Assembly: GCA_041648735.1 (NCBI GenBank)
Contig: JBAZOO010000016.1
Coordinates: forward strand, 1-64,000
Source of the DNA: JBAZOO01 sp041648735
Lineage (GTDB): Bacteria > Verrucomicrobiota > Lentisphaeria > Oligosphaerales > CAITYL01
Length of the DNA: 64,000 bases
Direction: 5' to 3'
Under the pieces are notes generated by a model, which was given only the letters and a program-made list of their open reading frames with translations, searched no databases and was not told the origin of the DNA. Positions 53,543 through 62,105 of this stretch are shown here, one piece after another (position 1 is the stretch's first letter; each line of letters begins with the position of its first letter). Position numbers and translations under genes: made by a program.

Positions 53543-55588
53543 TCACGCTGCCCCCGCCCCGAGGCCACGGCCGCTCGCAAACGCCACCTGGTAGGCCCAT
53601 TTGGCCACTTCATGCGGATTGCAGGCGTCGCGGTGGAAACCCTGCGCCCAGGGTTGGGGATAGGCCTCGCCAGCCTGCTGCGACCGGCCGAAGTGCGACG
53701 AGGCCGGCCCGTCAATCCCGTCGGGCGCCATGAAGGGCGACCACCATTCCCCGGGAAAGTGGCGGCGATGATTGGCGCGCGAGCAGCGGTGGTGCAGTTC
53801 CATGGCCTCGTCGGCCAGGCCGGCGTCAGCCAGCGCCAGCGCCAGCCACTGGCCGACAATCCACCAGATGCCGCCGTTCTCCCCGCTGCCCGGCGGATAA
53901 AGGCAGTGGGTGCGCCCCGGGAAATCGCCATGGTCGAGCGGCCGGTCAATGATGGCCGGGCCGATGGGCGTGTCGCAGCGCCGCAGCGCGGTGCGCAGCA
54001 TCTCCCGCCGCCGCGCCGGAGTTCCCAGGCGCGCCAGGGCCATCCACGGCTGGGCGTCCAGATAGATCCGGTTCTCGGCGGCATCGCCGACCAGGCCGCC
54101 GTCATCGCCAATCGCCCGTGGCCACCATGCACCCTTGCCAAACGCGGCGCAGGCGGCGCGCAACGCCTTGGCGTGGCGCCGCAACCCGTTCGCCCGCGTG
54201 GCATCGCCGGCCGCCCGCGCCAGCGCCGCCGCCAGCCGCTCCTGCGCCACGACGGCCAAGCCCGCGTTCATCAAGGATTCGCCACGCCCCTGGGGGCCGA
54301 CGCGTCCCAGCCAGTCGTTCCAGTCGCCGGAGAGCATGCGCGGGAGGCCGTGCCGGCCCACGCCGACGGTCTTCCGCGCAAACGCCAGGAGGCGGTCAAG
54401 ATGGCCGGAAAGCGGCGCCTTCCAGCCATCGGCGGCGGCCAGTTCCACGGCCAGCAACGTCGGCCCTTCGGCATCGAGCACCTCGGCCAAGGCGAGCGCC
54501 CACCACCAGACCTGCTCGCTGGCGATGGCCAAGGCGTCGGCCGCCGCGCCGCCGTGCTCCCCGCCCGGCGCCTTCCACAGGTAGTCGCGCCCCGGCGTGG
54601 CGTTGGACATTTGCGGAATGCCGCGGCGCGGGCAGCTCGCCGCCACCGAGCGCAGCACCTGGTCGCGGGCCAGGGCGGGCGCGATCTTCGCGATGCCCCA
54701 GGCCACCTGGTTGCCGTCGCGGAAACTGGTCATGGCTCCGGACTGGTCCAGCGCCGGCGAACGGTGGTCCAGAAGATAGAGATGGCCGTTGCCCGCGCAG
54801 TTGAACCCCCGTGACGCATCATGGAACGCGCTGCCCACCAGCAATTGCGCCGACCAGCGGATCTCGACCGGATCGCAGCCCGGCCGCACCTCGACCCGCC
54901 CCAGCAGTTCGCGCCAACGCCGACGCTGGCCGGCGCGCGCCGCGGCAAACTCCCCGGCGCTTGGCGGCCGGGGATCGGCGCCGGCGGGATCGTAGCCGAC
55001 GCGGACCAGCAACGGCTCGGCAAGACTGGCCCGCCAGGCATTCCCTTGCGAGGCGAGGTTACAGCCCTGCGCCGCCCACCCCACCCGGCCGTAGCCCGGG
55101 AGGTCGGTGCCCAGGCAATCATCGCGCCGGGTGGCGCCGGCCAGGTTGGTCGGGAGCAGCAGGCTGGGGGCGGGCGTGTCCGGGTTCCGGGCGTGCCAGC
55201 TCCAGCACAGCAGCAGTTCCCGCGCCGCCAAGTCCGGCACCAGCACTTCCAGGTGCAGGAATCCGTCCGCCAACGGGATCGTGGCTTGGGCCGTCCCCGG
55301 CCCGAGCAGCCAGCGCCCGCCGGGCAGCCGCTGGAGATCCAGCTCCAATTCCGCATCGCCGGTGATGAGCTTCGCCCGCCGGTGGCCGGCGTGGAAGGGC
55401 GCCGGCGCGAAATAGCGGCTGCCAAACTCCGCCGACAATGGCCGCACGCTGCCGTCAAGATAGACCTCGGCCTTCATCCGCCAGCCGGCCAGGGGATGAT
55501 GCGCATACGGGTCGCCGCCGCCGGCTTCGACCCAGGCAGTGGGCAGCCCCTCGTGTTCGGCCCAGGCAGTGTGGAACGGAATGTTCAT
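53543..55588 (-). CDS. GH94-like glycoside phosphorylase
   Basis: The 681-residue cytoplasmic protein has the key motif RMLSGDWNDWLGRVG with the likely catalytic Asp. It has GRGESL just after it, the segment IYLDAQPWMALARLG, and YPPGSGENGGIWWIVGQW near the end. These match the cellobiose/chitobiose-phosphorylase group (GH94, formerly GT36), which splits beta-glycosides with phosphate. The N-terminal region (about 1-250) is the expected beta-sandwich. The ATG at 55588 is preceded by AAGGACAG. A coding-like stretch continues after its stop codon. Confidence 0.8.
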   Translation of the reverse strand: MNIPFHTAWAEHEGLPTAWVEAGGGDPYAHHPLAGWRMKAEVYLDGSVRPLSAEFGSRYFAPAPFHAGHRRAKLITGDAELELDLQRLPGGRWLLGPGTAQATIPLADGFLHLEVLVPDLAARELLLCWSWHARNPDTPAPSLLLPTNLAGATRRDDCLGTDLPGYGRVGWAAQGCNLASQGNAWRASLAEPLLVRVGYDPAGADPRPPSAGEFAAARAGQRRRWRELLGRVEVRPGCDPVEIRWSAQLLVGSAFHDASRGFNCAGNGHLYLLDHRSPALDQSGAMTSFRDGNQVAWGIAKIAPALARDQVLRSVAASCPRRGIPQMSNATPGRDYLWKAPGGEHGGAAADALAIASEQVWWWALALAEVLDAEGPTLLAVELAAADGWKAPLSGHLDRLLAFARKTVGVGRHGLPRMLSGDWNDWLGRVGPQGRGESLMNAGLAVVAQERLAAALARAAGDATRANGLRRHAKALRAACAAFGKGAWWPRAIGDDGGLVGDAAENRIYLDAQPWMALARLGTPARRREMLRTALRRCDTPIGPAIIDRPLDHGDFPGRTHCLYPPGSGENGGIWWIVGQWLALALADAGLADEAMELHHRCSRANHRRHFPGEWWSPFMAPDGIDGPASSHFGRSQQAGEAYPQPWAQGFHRDACNPHEVAKWAYQVAFASGRGLGAGAA

Positions 55589-55741
55589 GTTGCGTTGGCT
55601 GTCCTTAATCAACCGGAGTTGGCAGGGTCGAAAGCCAGCGATGGCCATCGAGAGCCCTCGAAGCCGGGATTGCTCCGACAGGGGCGGCACGATTCACCCG
55701 TCCCTTCCCGCCTGAACTTGTGTAAATTCCTTCCTGACTTA

Positions 55742-58009
55742 CTATTGCCGGGGGATGATCTGGAGGGCCGAGATGCCGGTCCAGCCTTTTCCGGCGAGCC
55801 ATTTCATCGTGACCGCGATGTCCGGCGCGGTTGCGCCCTTGAACACGATGTAGTTCATATTCTTGGGTGTTTCGCCGGGCTTGGTCGTGGCGACGGCGTG
55901 CTTGCCGCCGTTCCATCCGTAGTCGAATGAAAAGGCGTCGGAAGGGGTGTCGCTTCCGAGCGGGGCGAGGGAGACTTCGCCCTGGACGTTGTGGATGCCC
56001 GCGCCGAGAATGACGATGACATCGTATTTCGCGTAGGGGATGCCTTTGATGACCAGGCGGGGATTCGAGACGAGATTGCCGCGCTTGAGTTTGAGGTCGT
56101 TGCCGCCAAAGCCCCAGGGTTCCCCAGTTGCGGGCTTGGCTTCGCCTTCGATGGAGAGGGTGACAGGCGAGGGGGCGCCGTCCGAGGTGATGAAGCCGGA
56201 GGCGGTTTTCACCTCCGCCGAAACGGCATTCCAGTTGCCCTGCGCTTCCGGGCCGATGCCGGCGATGTCGTTGGCGGCGAGCGTCTGGTCGGCGCCTTCG
56301 GCGGTGACGAAGTTGATGCCGATGCTGCCGGCGACGCCAGGCGCGGCGGTGATGATATGCTTGGCCGTCGAGCTTGGCTTCAGGTCTTTGCCGAATGCCT
56401 TCGCCTTGACGGTGCAGGCTTTGGAGATGGCGATGGGACCCTGGTAGCGCGGCGAATTCTCGGTGGGTTCCGAGTCGTCGGTCGTGTAGTGGATCGGTGC
56501 GCCTTCCGTGACGCAGGAGATGGTGACGGCCGCGGGTTTTGCGCCGGGGAATCCGGAGGAGACGATGTCAGGCATCTGGGTACGACCGGAATAGACGCGG
56601 ATGTAGTCCACCCACATGTCGCTCTGGTTGCCGTAGCGCTCCAGGTCAATCTGCCAGCCGCTGATGCCGCCGATGGCGTAGTTGACCAGGAACCAGGTGG
56701 GCTGGGTCTTGGAGACCGGCCCGGTGGGATGGCGCAGGACTTCGCTGCCGTCGAAGTAGTAGACGGTGTCGGTCTCCGTGATCAGCAGTCCGTAGGTGTG
56801 GAAGGTCCAGGACCAGGAGGACTTGCCGCCCAAGGCCAGGGTGTCCACCACCGCGCTGTGCGGCTTGTACAGCGGATTCGGCTTGCCGTCGGCACCCTTC
56901 GGCTCATGCCAGGCGGGCTTGGGCTGACTCCAGAAATGGCTGACAATGCAGTAATTGCCGCCCGAATTCGGGTTCTTCGGCCCGTAGCCGCCATAGGCCT
57001 CAATGATGTCCAGCTCGTCGCAGCCCGCCTTTTTCACGGCCTCGTACTCCGGCGCGGCCTTGTCCATGCCAATCGTCCCTTTGGTGAGGGTCCAGAAGGC
57101 CGGCCAGGTGCCGGGCGCCGACTGGGCGACGAAGCGGCATTCAAAATAGCAGGGCGGGGTGGCGGAAACGCCGCTGCCGTCGCCGCGGATGGAGGAGAGG
57201 ATGCCGCTGCGGCCCTTGGTGCCGGGCTTCTTGGACGCGTGGATGCGCAGCCAGGTCCCGGCCTGGCCGAAGGGGTCGTTTCCGCCGGCCGGGTCGGAGA
57301 AGATCCAGCCGCTGAAGTCGCCGCCGCCGGTTTTATGTGCGGGATAGCGGGCATTTTTCCCGTCGGGGGAGATGGAGAGCGGGCCGGCGAAGTCGTCGGC
57401 GAAGAGCAGCTTCAGCCCTTTGGCGGCCGGCGGGTCGGCCTTGGGAATGCCCTGGTTCCAGGCCACGCCGCCCCGGTTGAAGAGCTGGAGCTCGCAGATG
57501 TCCTGCTTCTTGCCCTCGTCCTTGGCGTGGATGCGGATGGTGATCGGGCCGTTGGGGAACTGGTCGGCGGGGAAGACGAAGCTGCCATTGCCGTCGGCGG
57601 CGAGCTTGAGGTCGGCCACCGCCGCGTCATGCCCCCACGGGCTGGGCTTGGCCGGCGGGGTGGGTGGCTCCCCGCCGGACAGGGCGCGCTTCACCCGCCG
57701 CCAGAGGCCTTCCGGCGGGGTGGGCTTGGCCGGCGGCGGCTGCTGCCAGCAGAATGCCTTGGCCTGGGTCATGCCGGGCGCCTGGAAGGTCACGGTGGTG
57801 TCGCCCTGGATCTCCGAACAGTAGGCCGGCGCGCTGACCTTGATCGCCTGGACGAAGTCAATCCCCTTGGGCGCCTTCCCGCTTTCGCCGGTGTAGAAGT
57901 CGGGGTACTCCGGGGTGGCGGTGGCGCCGGGCTTGGCCGGCTCCTGGGCGAAAAGGGCACCGGAAGCCAGGGCGCAGGCCAGGGCAAGGCCGGGAAGGCG
58001 AGTCTTCAT
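55742..58009 (-). CDS. Secreted GH16-like glycoside hydrolase with C-terminal accessory domains (copy 1)
   Basis: The 755-residue protein has a signal peptide (cleavage near LFAQ) and the same accessory N-domain as its paralogue, with a Pro-rich 25-residue insertion. Its catalytic domain carries the canonical GH16 motif ELDIIE in GCDELDIIEAYGGYG and ends near SDMWVDYIRVYSG. Next comes a chitobiase/FN3-like module (GAPIHYTTDDSEPTENSPRY), then a beta-rich C-terminal domain of about 180 residues. AGGAG lies 7 bases before the ATG at 58009. It probably cleaves a marine or host beta-glucan or galactan outside the cytoplasm. Confidence 0.87.
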   Translation of the reverse strand: MKTRLPGLALACALASGALFAQEPAKPGATATPEYPDFYTGESGKAPKGIDFVQAIKVSAPAYCSEIQGDTTVTFQAPGMTQAKAFCWQQPPPAKPTPPEGLWRRVKRALSGGEPPTPPAKPSPWGHDAAVADLKLAADGNGSFVFPADQFPNGPITIRIHAKDEGKKQDICELQLFNRGGVAWNQGIPKADPPAAKGLKLLFADDFAGPLSISPDGKNARYPAHKTGGGDFSGWIFSDPAGGNDPFGQAGTWLRIHASKKPGTKGRSGILSSIRGDGSGVSATPPCYFECRFVAQSAPGTWPAFWTLTKGTIGMDKAAPEYEAVKKAGCDELDIIEAYGGYGPKNPNSGGNYCIVSHFWSQPKPAWHEPKGADGKPNPLYKPHSAVVDTLALGGKSSWSWTFHTYGLLITETDTVYYFDGSEVLRHPTGPVSKTQPTWFLVNYAIGGISGWQIDLERYGNQSDMWVDYIRVYSGRTQMPDIVSSGFPGAKPAAVTISCVTEGAPIHYTTDDSEPTENSPRYQGPIAISKACTVKAKAFGKDLKPSSTAKHIITAAPGVAGSIGINFVTAEGADQTLAANDIAGIGPEAQGNWNAVSAEVKTASGFITSDGAPSPVTLSIEGEAKPATGEPWGFGGNDLKLKRGNLVSNPRLVIKGIPYAKYDVIVILGAGIHNVQGEVSLAPLGSDTPSDAFSFDYGWNGGKHAVATTKPGETPKNMNYIVFKGATAPDIAVTMKWLAGKGWTGISALQIIPRQ

Positions 58010-58085
58010 GGCAGTCTCCTGATTCACTGGTTTGATCTTTCGTTCCGGGTTTCGTCCGCGAAACAAATCCTTTAGCCTCCTTTCG

Positions 58086-58114
58086 CCCACGAAACACACG
58101 AAACCACACGAAAG
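58086..58114. repeat. Dispersed repeat CCCACGAAACACACGAAA
   Basis: The first 18 bases of this copy match the left arm of the perfect inverted repeat at 63626-63643 and are followed, as there, by CACGAAAG. It lies upstream of the GH16 gene on the minus strand. Just downstream (58128-58152) is another wordy stretch with CGCGGAGGCGCGGAG and TTCGCGGAG. Confidence 0.6.
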
Positions 58115-58170
58115 TTTCAAATCCTCACCGCGGAGGCGCGGAGTTCGCGGAGGGTCCGACCGAAAGTTTT

Positions 58171-58252
58171 AATTCGTGTGGATTTGTGTAGATTCGTGGG
58201 AAAAAAACGGTTCGGGTTTTTCGTGCTGTTTCGGGTGTTTCGTGGGCTAAAC
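58171..58252. repeat. Composite intergenic repeat (TTTGTG/TTTCGTG words around an A-tract)
   Basis: This stretch holds AATTCGTGTGGATTTGTG, GATTCGTGGG, a run of seven A, ACGGTTCGGGTTTTTCGTG and TTTCGTGGGCTAAA. The last two words recur near 63684-63715. It fills most of the space between the pseudopilin gene and the GH16 gene. Confidence 0.55.
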
Positions 58253-58270
58253 TTCTTCGCGGCCAAACGG

Positions 58271-59050
58271 TCACGGGGAATAGTTGTCGATCTTCACCCA
58301 GTCCTGCGTGAGGAACGTCTGGCACTTGGACGCCGTCTGGTACAGCTCCTGCCGGGTGCCGCTCCGGGCATGCCCGTCATAGAAGGCGTGGTTCGCCCGG
58401 TTGTTGTGGAGCAAATGGATGCGCCCCCAATAGAGGCCCGATTCCCCGACGGTGGAGAAGGCGCCGCACATGCGCGTGGGGATGCCTGGAGGGGAATAGC
58501 CGCCCATGGCGCTGTCCGCCAGCATGACGATGCTTGCCGGGTCGGGCACCGCCGCCAGATCCTGCAGGGTGACTTGGCTGCCGGCGATGGAAACGGTGCG
58601 CTCGAAATTCCAGTCGGGATGCTCCCCCCCGACTTGCCGGCGCCACAAGGCATAGCCCTGGACACCAATGTCCAGGCCGTCGTCGTAGCCCTTCAGGAAG
58701 TCTTGATAAAACGGATTGGCGGGACAGCCCAGCGCGCCGGCGCTGGAAAGGTAGTGCGGCAGGCCGGATGGCGGGAACCAACTGTCGGTCTGCTTCTCCG
58801 CGGCGACGAACGGCATCCAGGCGTGGGCATGGGCATCCGGCCGCCGCCAGCCGCTGATGATCATCCCGTCCCAGTCGCTGGCATAGGTCTGCAGGGCGAT
58901 GTGGCACTGCCGCTGGTTGCCCAGGCAGACGACCTGCTTGGCCGCGTCCTTGGCCTTTTGCAGCGCCGGCAGCAGCAGCGCCGCCAGGATCGCGATGATC
59001 GCGATCACCACCAGCAGCTCGATCAGGGTGAATTTGAAACGCCGGGTCAT
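58271..59050 (-). CDS. Prepilin-type N-terminal methylation protein with H-X9-DG motif (pseudopilin)
   Basis: The 259-residue protein has the prepilin signature RRFKFTLIELLVVIAIIAIL, with Glu at position 5 of the mature form, cleaved by a prepilin peptidase. Near the C-terminus lies HNNRANHAFYDGH, the H-X9-DG motif found in pseudopilins of Planctomycetes, Verrucomicrobia and Lentisphaerae. Such proteins may form surface fibres or a type II secretion-like pseudopilus. The ATG at 59050 excludes the Met-Gly-Pro-rich upstream frame, which is a translated tandem DNA repeat. Confidence 0.9.
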   Translation of the reverse strand: MTRRFKFTLIELLVVIAIIAILAALLLPALQKAKDAAKQVVCLGNQRQCHIALQTYASDWDGMIISGWRRPDAHAHAWMPFVAAEKQTDSWFPPSGLPHYLSSAGALGCPANPFYQDFLKGYDDGLDIGVQGYALWRRQVGGEHPDWNFERTVSIAGSQVTLQDLAAVPDPASIVMLADSAMGGYSPPGIPTRMCGAFSTVGESGLYWGRIHLLHNNRANHAFYDGHARSGTRQELYQTASKCQTFLTQDWVKIDNYSP

Positions 59051-59131
59051 GCTATCCACCAATTGCACGAATTTCCACGGATATTTTTCCTCGGGGCCGC
59101 AAGGGCGGCCCTTGGGATCGGTCATTGATCC

Positions 59132-59180
59132 CATGGGACCCATGGGACTCATGGGACTCATGAGACCCATGGGACCCATG
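59132..59180. repeat. 9-bp tandem repeat array CATGGGAYY
   Basis: Five near-identical copies of CATGGGACC or CATGGGACT plus a partial sixth lie 80 bp upstream of the pseudopilin start. Translated on the minus strand it would give Met-Gly-Pro repeats, which is why the open frame appears to extend. It is most likely non-coding. Confidence 0.8.
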
Positions 59181-59196
59181 ACGGCGGCAGCAAAGT

Positions 59197-59222
59197 GGGT
59201 GGCACCGTCCCCGGTGCCACCC
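59197..59222. terminator. Perfect 11-bp hairpin element between the PEP-CTERM and pseudopilin genes
   Basis: GGGTGGCACCG (59197-59207) pairs perfectly with CGGTGCCACCC (59212-59222) around a TCCC loop. It lies 75 bp after the stop of the PEP-CTERM gene. There is no U-tract, so it is either a REP-like element or a factor-dependent terminator. A half copy (GGTGGCACCGGGGACG) lies at about 39935-39950. Confidence 0.5.
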
Positions 59223-59247
59223 TGGCCTTTCCTTCAGACACCATCTT

Positions 59248-59345
59248 CCGCCCGGCGAATTTTTTGGCTGGACGGCAGGTCCCTGGCCGGCAGGTCTACC
59301 GCCCGGCGAAGACTGCCTGGACGGCAGGTCCCTGGCCGGCAGGTC
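59248..59345. repeat. Duplicated ~48-bp element CCGCCCGGCGAA...GGCAGGTC
   Basis: Copy A (59248-59296) and copy B (59299-59345) share CCGCCCGGCGAA and then CTGGACGGCAGGTCCCTGG plus CCGGCAGGTC, with a short variable centre. Copy B is inside the 3' end of the PEP-CTERM gene and copy A lies just after its TAG stop. A third fragment (CCTGGACGGCAGGTCCC) is at 63724-63740. Confidence 0.85.
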
Positions 59346-61971
59346 CCCGGCGCCGGCGGAGCAGGCCGACCGCGCCGAGGCAAAGCAGCGCCAAGGCCGC
59401 CGGCTCGGGCACGACGTTCAACACGCCGGTGCTGTCCGTGAAGGTGTAGGTGACGCCACCGTTGGTACCGCTCCACACCCCGTCAGTGTTGGTCAGGTTG
59501 AAGTCGTCGACCGCCACCGTGCCGAACTCGCCGGTGTAGCTGCCGGTGAAGGAGAACAGCGTGTAGCTGCCGGGCTGGGCGGCGACGTCATAGCTGCCAT
59601 AGGACACGATGTCCAGCAGGCCGCCGTAGGTCAGGCCACCGCTGGCGGCGGTGACCGTCACGTTGTCGTAGCCCGTGCCGAGGGTGGCGCCGCCGATCTC
59701 CATCTGCGTGGTGGAATCCACGGCGAGGGCCAGGGAGGCCACGGTCAGTTGTCCGGGGCTGGTGCCGGGGGCGAGCTTGCCGCCGGCCTGCACCGTCACC
59801 GCGCCGCCGATGGTGCCGGAGCCGCCGAGGGTGGCGGTGCTGGCGACGGTGACCGCGCCGGTGGCAGCGGAGTTGTCGCCATTGACCAGCAGCTTGCCGG
59901 CGTTGACCGCGGTGGGGCCGGTGTAGCTGTTGGTGCCGCCCAGGGCCCAGGTGTTCGTGCCGGACTTGGTCACGCTGGTCAGCCCCATGCCGTTGTCGGC
60001 AATGGCGCCGTTGTACTCATTGACGAGGCTGGCTGCGCTCGTGCCGGTGAGGGTCAAGCCCTGCGTCCCATTCGCAGCCGCAAACGTCGCGGCGCCGCTC
60101 ATGACCAGGGCGCCGGCGCCCGAGGAGTCGAATCGTACCGTGGTGTTTACCGCCTGCTTGTAATTGCGGTCCGTGCTGTCGCCGGAACCGATATACAACA
60201 CCGCGCTGGATTGATTGAAGACCCAGTTCGCGGCCGCGTTGGTGGACGCGCCGATGCTGCTGTTGCTGCCGCCGTCGGCCAGTTTGGTGACGGCATAGTA
60301 AGTGCCGTTGCCGTTGGCCGTGCTGGTCGATCCGGTGTAGCTGCTGGTGGCGTTCGCGAGAGTCACAACGTTATCCGTGGCCACTACAGTTGCCCAGTTG
60401 TTGCCGCCGCCCTGAATGCTCATAGCGGTCATGCCACCGCCGTTGTCGGTGAGCCGCGGAGCAAAATACAGCTTGTTGCTGGTCGTGCCCAGAATGAGGG
60501 TGTTCGCCGTATTGGAGTCACTGAACCCGATCGCCCCGGTATTGGTGAAGTTGATGTTGCCAGCAACTTGGGAAGCGCCGCTGCCACCCAGGCTGAAGAG
60601 CCGGTCCGTGGCCCCATTGGCATAGGTGCCGGTGTATTGCAGCTTGCCCTGGTTCAGGACGAAGTTGGCCGCGGCGTTGCTGGAAGCGCCGATGCTGCTG
60701 GCCAGGTCGCCGTTGGTCAACTTTGCGATCTGCACGGTGCTGTTGAACCAATTGGCGCCGCCGGTGATGGTCGTCACGCCCGTGTAGGTATTGGCGGTGT
60801 TGGAGAGGATCACGCTGGCGGTTGCGCCCGTCACATTGAGATTGGTGGGCAGACTGTTGACATCGCCCAGAACGCTGCTGACGGTTAAGCCACCGCTTCC
60901 GCCGCCGAGGTTGTAGGTCTGGCCGTTCGGGGTGAGGGTGCCGCTATAGGTGGCTGCTGCCGACGAGCCGAGCGACAGGTTGGCAAAGCCGGCCATGTCG
61001 ATGGTTTCGGAGCTGTTGCCGGTCAGGGCGATGGCGCCCGCGGAGCCGGCGGCGATCTTGCCGTTGGTGAGCCAGCCGGTCACGGTGCTGTAAGCCCCGG
61101 TGGCCTTCAGGATGCCGCCGCCGTTGATGGTGATGCCGCTGGTGTTGCCGACGGTGGTGGTCGAGCCAATCTCGAGGATACCGCCGGTGTTGACCGTGTA
61201 AGCGCCGGTGCCGGTGTTGGCGCCGTTGACGATCAGCGTGCCGGCGTTGACGGTGGTCGCGCCGGTGTAGCTGTTGTTGCCGCTGAGCGTCAAGGTGCTC
61301 GTCCCGGCCTTGGTCACGCTGCCGCCGCCGGTCTGCAACTCGCTGATCACGCCGCCGACGTTGAACGCACCGCTGCCGTTGCCGGTGAAAGTGAGGGCAT
61401 TGGCGCTGCTGTCCGTGCCGAGCTGGATGGCGCTCTCGAGGTTGTAGGTGATCGTCTGGTTACCGTTCTTGACGGCGTTGAGGTTGACCGTGCCGGTGGC
61501 GGCGGAGAAGTTGAGGGCGTCGCCGGAGATGGTCTCGATCAGATTGGCGCCGGCGGTGGCGCTGGCCTTGCCGGTGAGCGTCAGAACCTTCAACTGCACC
61601 GCCGTCCCGCCGTTGTTGACGTTGGCGGTCTGGGTGACCGGCAATGTATTCGTGAACGCGGTGCCGGTGCCGGTAAAGAACTGGACGGTGTCGGCATTGG
61701 TGATGAGGCTGGCGCCTTGGGCGCCCGGGGAGTTGTCCCACGTCCCCTGGGTGTTCGGCCCGCCGGTGAACCAGTCGAACGTGCCGGAGCCGGTGGTGTT
61801 GACCATCGAGTCCTGCCAGGTGTAGGTGGCGGCGTGCGCGGCGGGCAGGGCGAGGGCGGCGAGGCCGGCGGCGGCGGCCGCCAGGGTGGCGGCGGCGCGG
61901 CGGGCGGGTGGCGGAGTCGGGGTCGGGGTCGGGGTCGTGCGGCGAGTGGTGGCGGCGGTGCGTTTCCTCAT
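59296..61971 (-). CDS. PEP-CTERM surface protein with autotransporter-type repeats
   Basis: The 891-residue protein has an Arg/Thr/Pro-rich leader and an Ala-rich signal helix, with cleavage near AAHAATYTW. A long Gly/Ser/Thr/Asn beta-helix follows, with passenger repeats such as GTSTLTLSGNNSYTGATTVNAGTLIVNGAN and GTNTWALGGTNSYTGPTAVNAGKLLVNG. The C-terminal sorting signal has VPEPAALALLCLGAVGLLRRRRG, the PEP motif, membrane helix and Arg cluster cut by an exosortase. It carries an extra 15-residue tail (PAGQGPAVQAVFAGR) encoded by a DNA repeat. It is the first gene of the polysaccharide locus. Confidence 0.9.
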   Translation of the reverse strand: MRKRTAATTRRTTPTPTPTPPPARRAAATLAAAAAGLAALALPAAHAATYTWQDSMVNTTGSGTFDWFTGGPNTQGTWDNSPGAQGASLITNADTVQFFTGTGTAFTNTLPVTQTANVNNGGTAVQLKVLTLTGKASATAGANLIETISGDALNFSAATGTVNLNAVKNGNQTITYNLESAIQLGTDSSANALTFTGNGSGAFNVGGVISELQTGGGSVTKAGTSTLTLSGNNSYTGATTVNAGTLIVNGANTGTGAYTVNTGGILEIGSTTTVGNTSGITINGGGILKATGAYSTVTGWLTNGKIAAGSAGAIALTGNSSETIDMAGFANLSLGSSAAATYSGTLTPNGQTYNLGGGSGGLTVSSVLGDVNSLPTNLNVTGATASVILSNTANTYTGVTTITGGANWFNSTVQIAKLTNGDLASSIGASSNAAANFVLNQGKLQYTGTYANGATDRLFSLGGSGASQVAGNINFTNTGAIGFSDSNTANTLILGTTSNKLYFAPRLTDNGGGMTAMSIQGGGNNWATVVATDNVVTLANATSSYTGSTSTANGNGTYYAVTKLADGGSNSSIGASTNAAANWVFNQSSAVLYIGSGDSTDRNYKQAVNTTVRFDSSGAGALVMSGAATFAAANGTQGLTLTGTSAASLVNEYNGAIADNGMGLTSVTKSGTNTWALGGTNSYTGPTAVNAGKLLVNGDNSAATGAVTVASTATLGGSGTIGGAVTVQAGGKLAPGTSPGQLTVASLALAVDSTTQMEIGGATLGTGYDNVTVTAASGGLTYGGLLDIVSYGSYDVAAQPGSYTLFSFTGSYTGEFGTVAVDDFNLTNTDGVWSGTNGGVTYTFTDSTGVLNVVPEPAALALLCLGAVGLLRRRRGPAGQGPAVQAVFAGR

Positions 61972-62065
61972 CGGCTGGGCTCCTCTTTCTCTTTTGCCTT
62001 CTGCTTCCGCGGGTTCCTGGGCGGGCGGCCGGCTGGCGCCGGGACCGCGCTTTTGGACAGGTGCC

Positions 62066-62096
62066 TAAATAAAGCGTCGGAATCCCGGCGGTGCAA
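62066..62096 (-). promoter_or_regulatory. Weak promoter of the PEP-CTERM gene
   Basis: On the minus strand, TTGCAC (62096-62091) is followed 19 bp later by TATTTA (62071-62066). The spacing is long, which would fit a promoter that needs an activator bound at the direct repeats just upstream (62106-62134). Confidence 0.3.
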
Positions 62097-62105
62097 GCCA
62101 GAAAA

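Noticed and set aside
53543..53545. TGA in the GH94-like gene as a selenocysteine codon
   Set aside because: The following stem (TGCGG/CCGCA) is short, GH94 enzymes are not known selenoproteins and no sel genes are in view. A nonsense mutation or read error is simpler.
52370..54814. Plus-strand frame of about 800 codons opposite the GH94-like and toroid genes
   Set aside because: Composition is Arg/Pro/Gln/His rich, typical of antisense translation of GC-rich genes. The minus-strand genes have clear motifs.
59051..59179. Extended pseudopilin start with a Met-Gly-Pro-rich N-terminus
   Set aside because: The extension is a translated 9-bp DNA tandem repeat and would place the prepilin signal 44 residues inside the protein.
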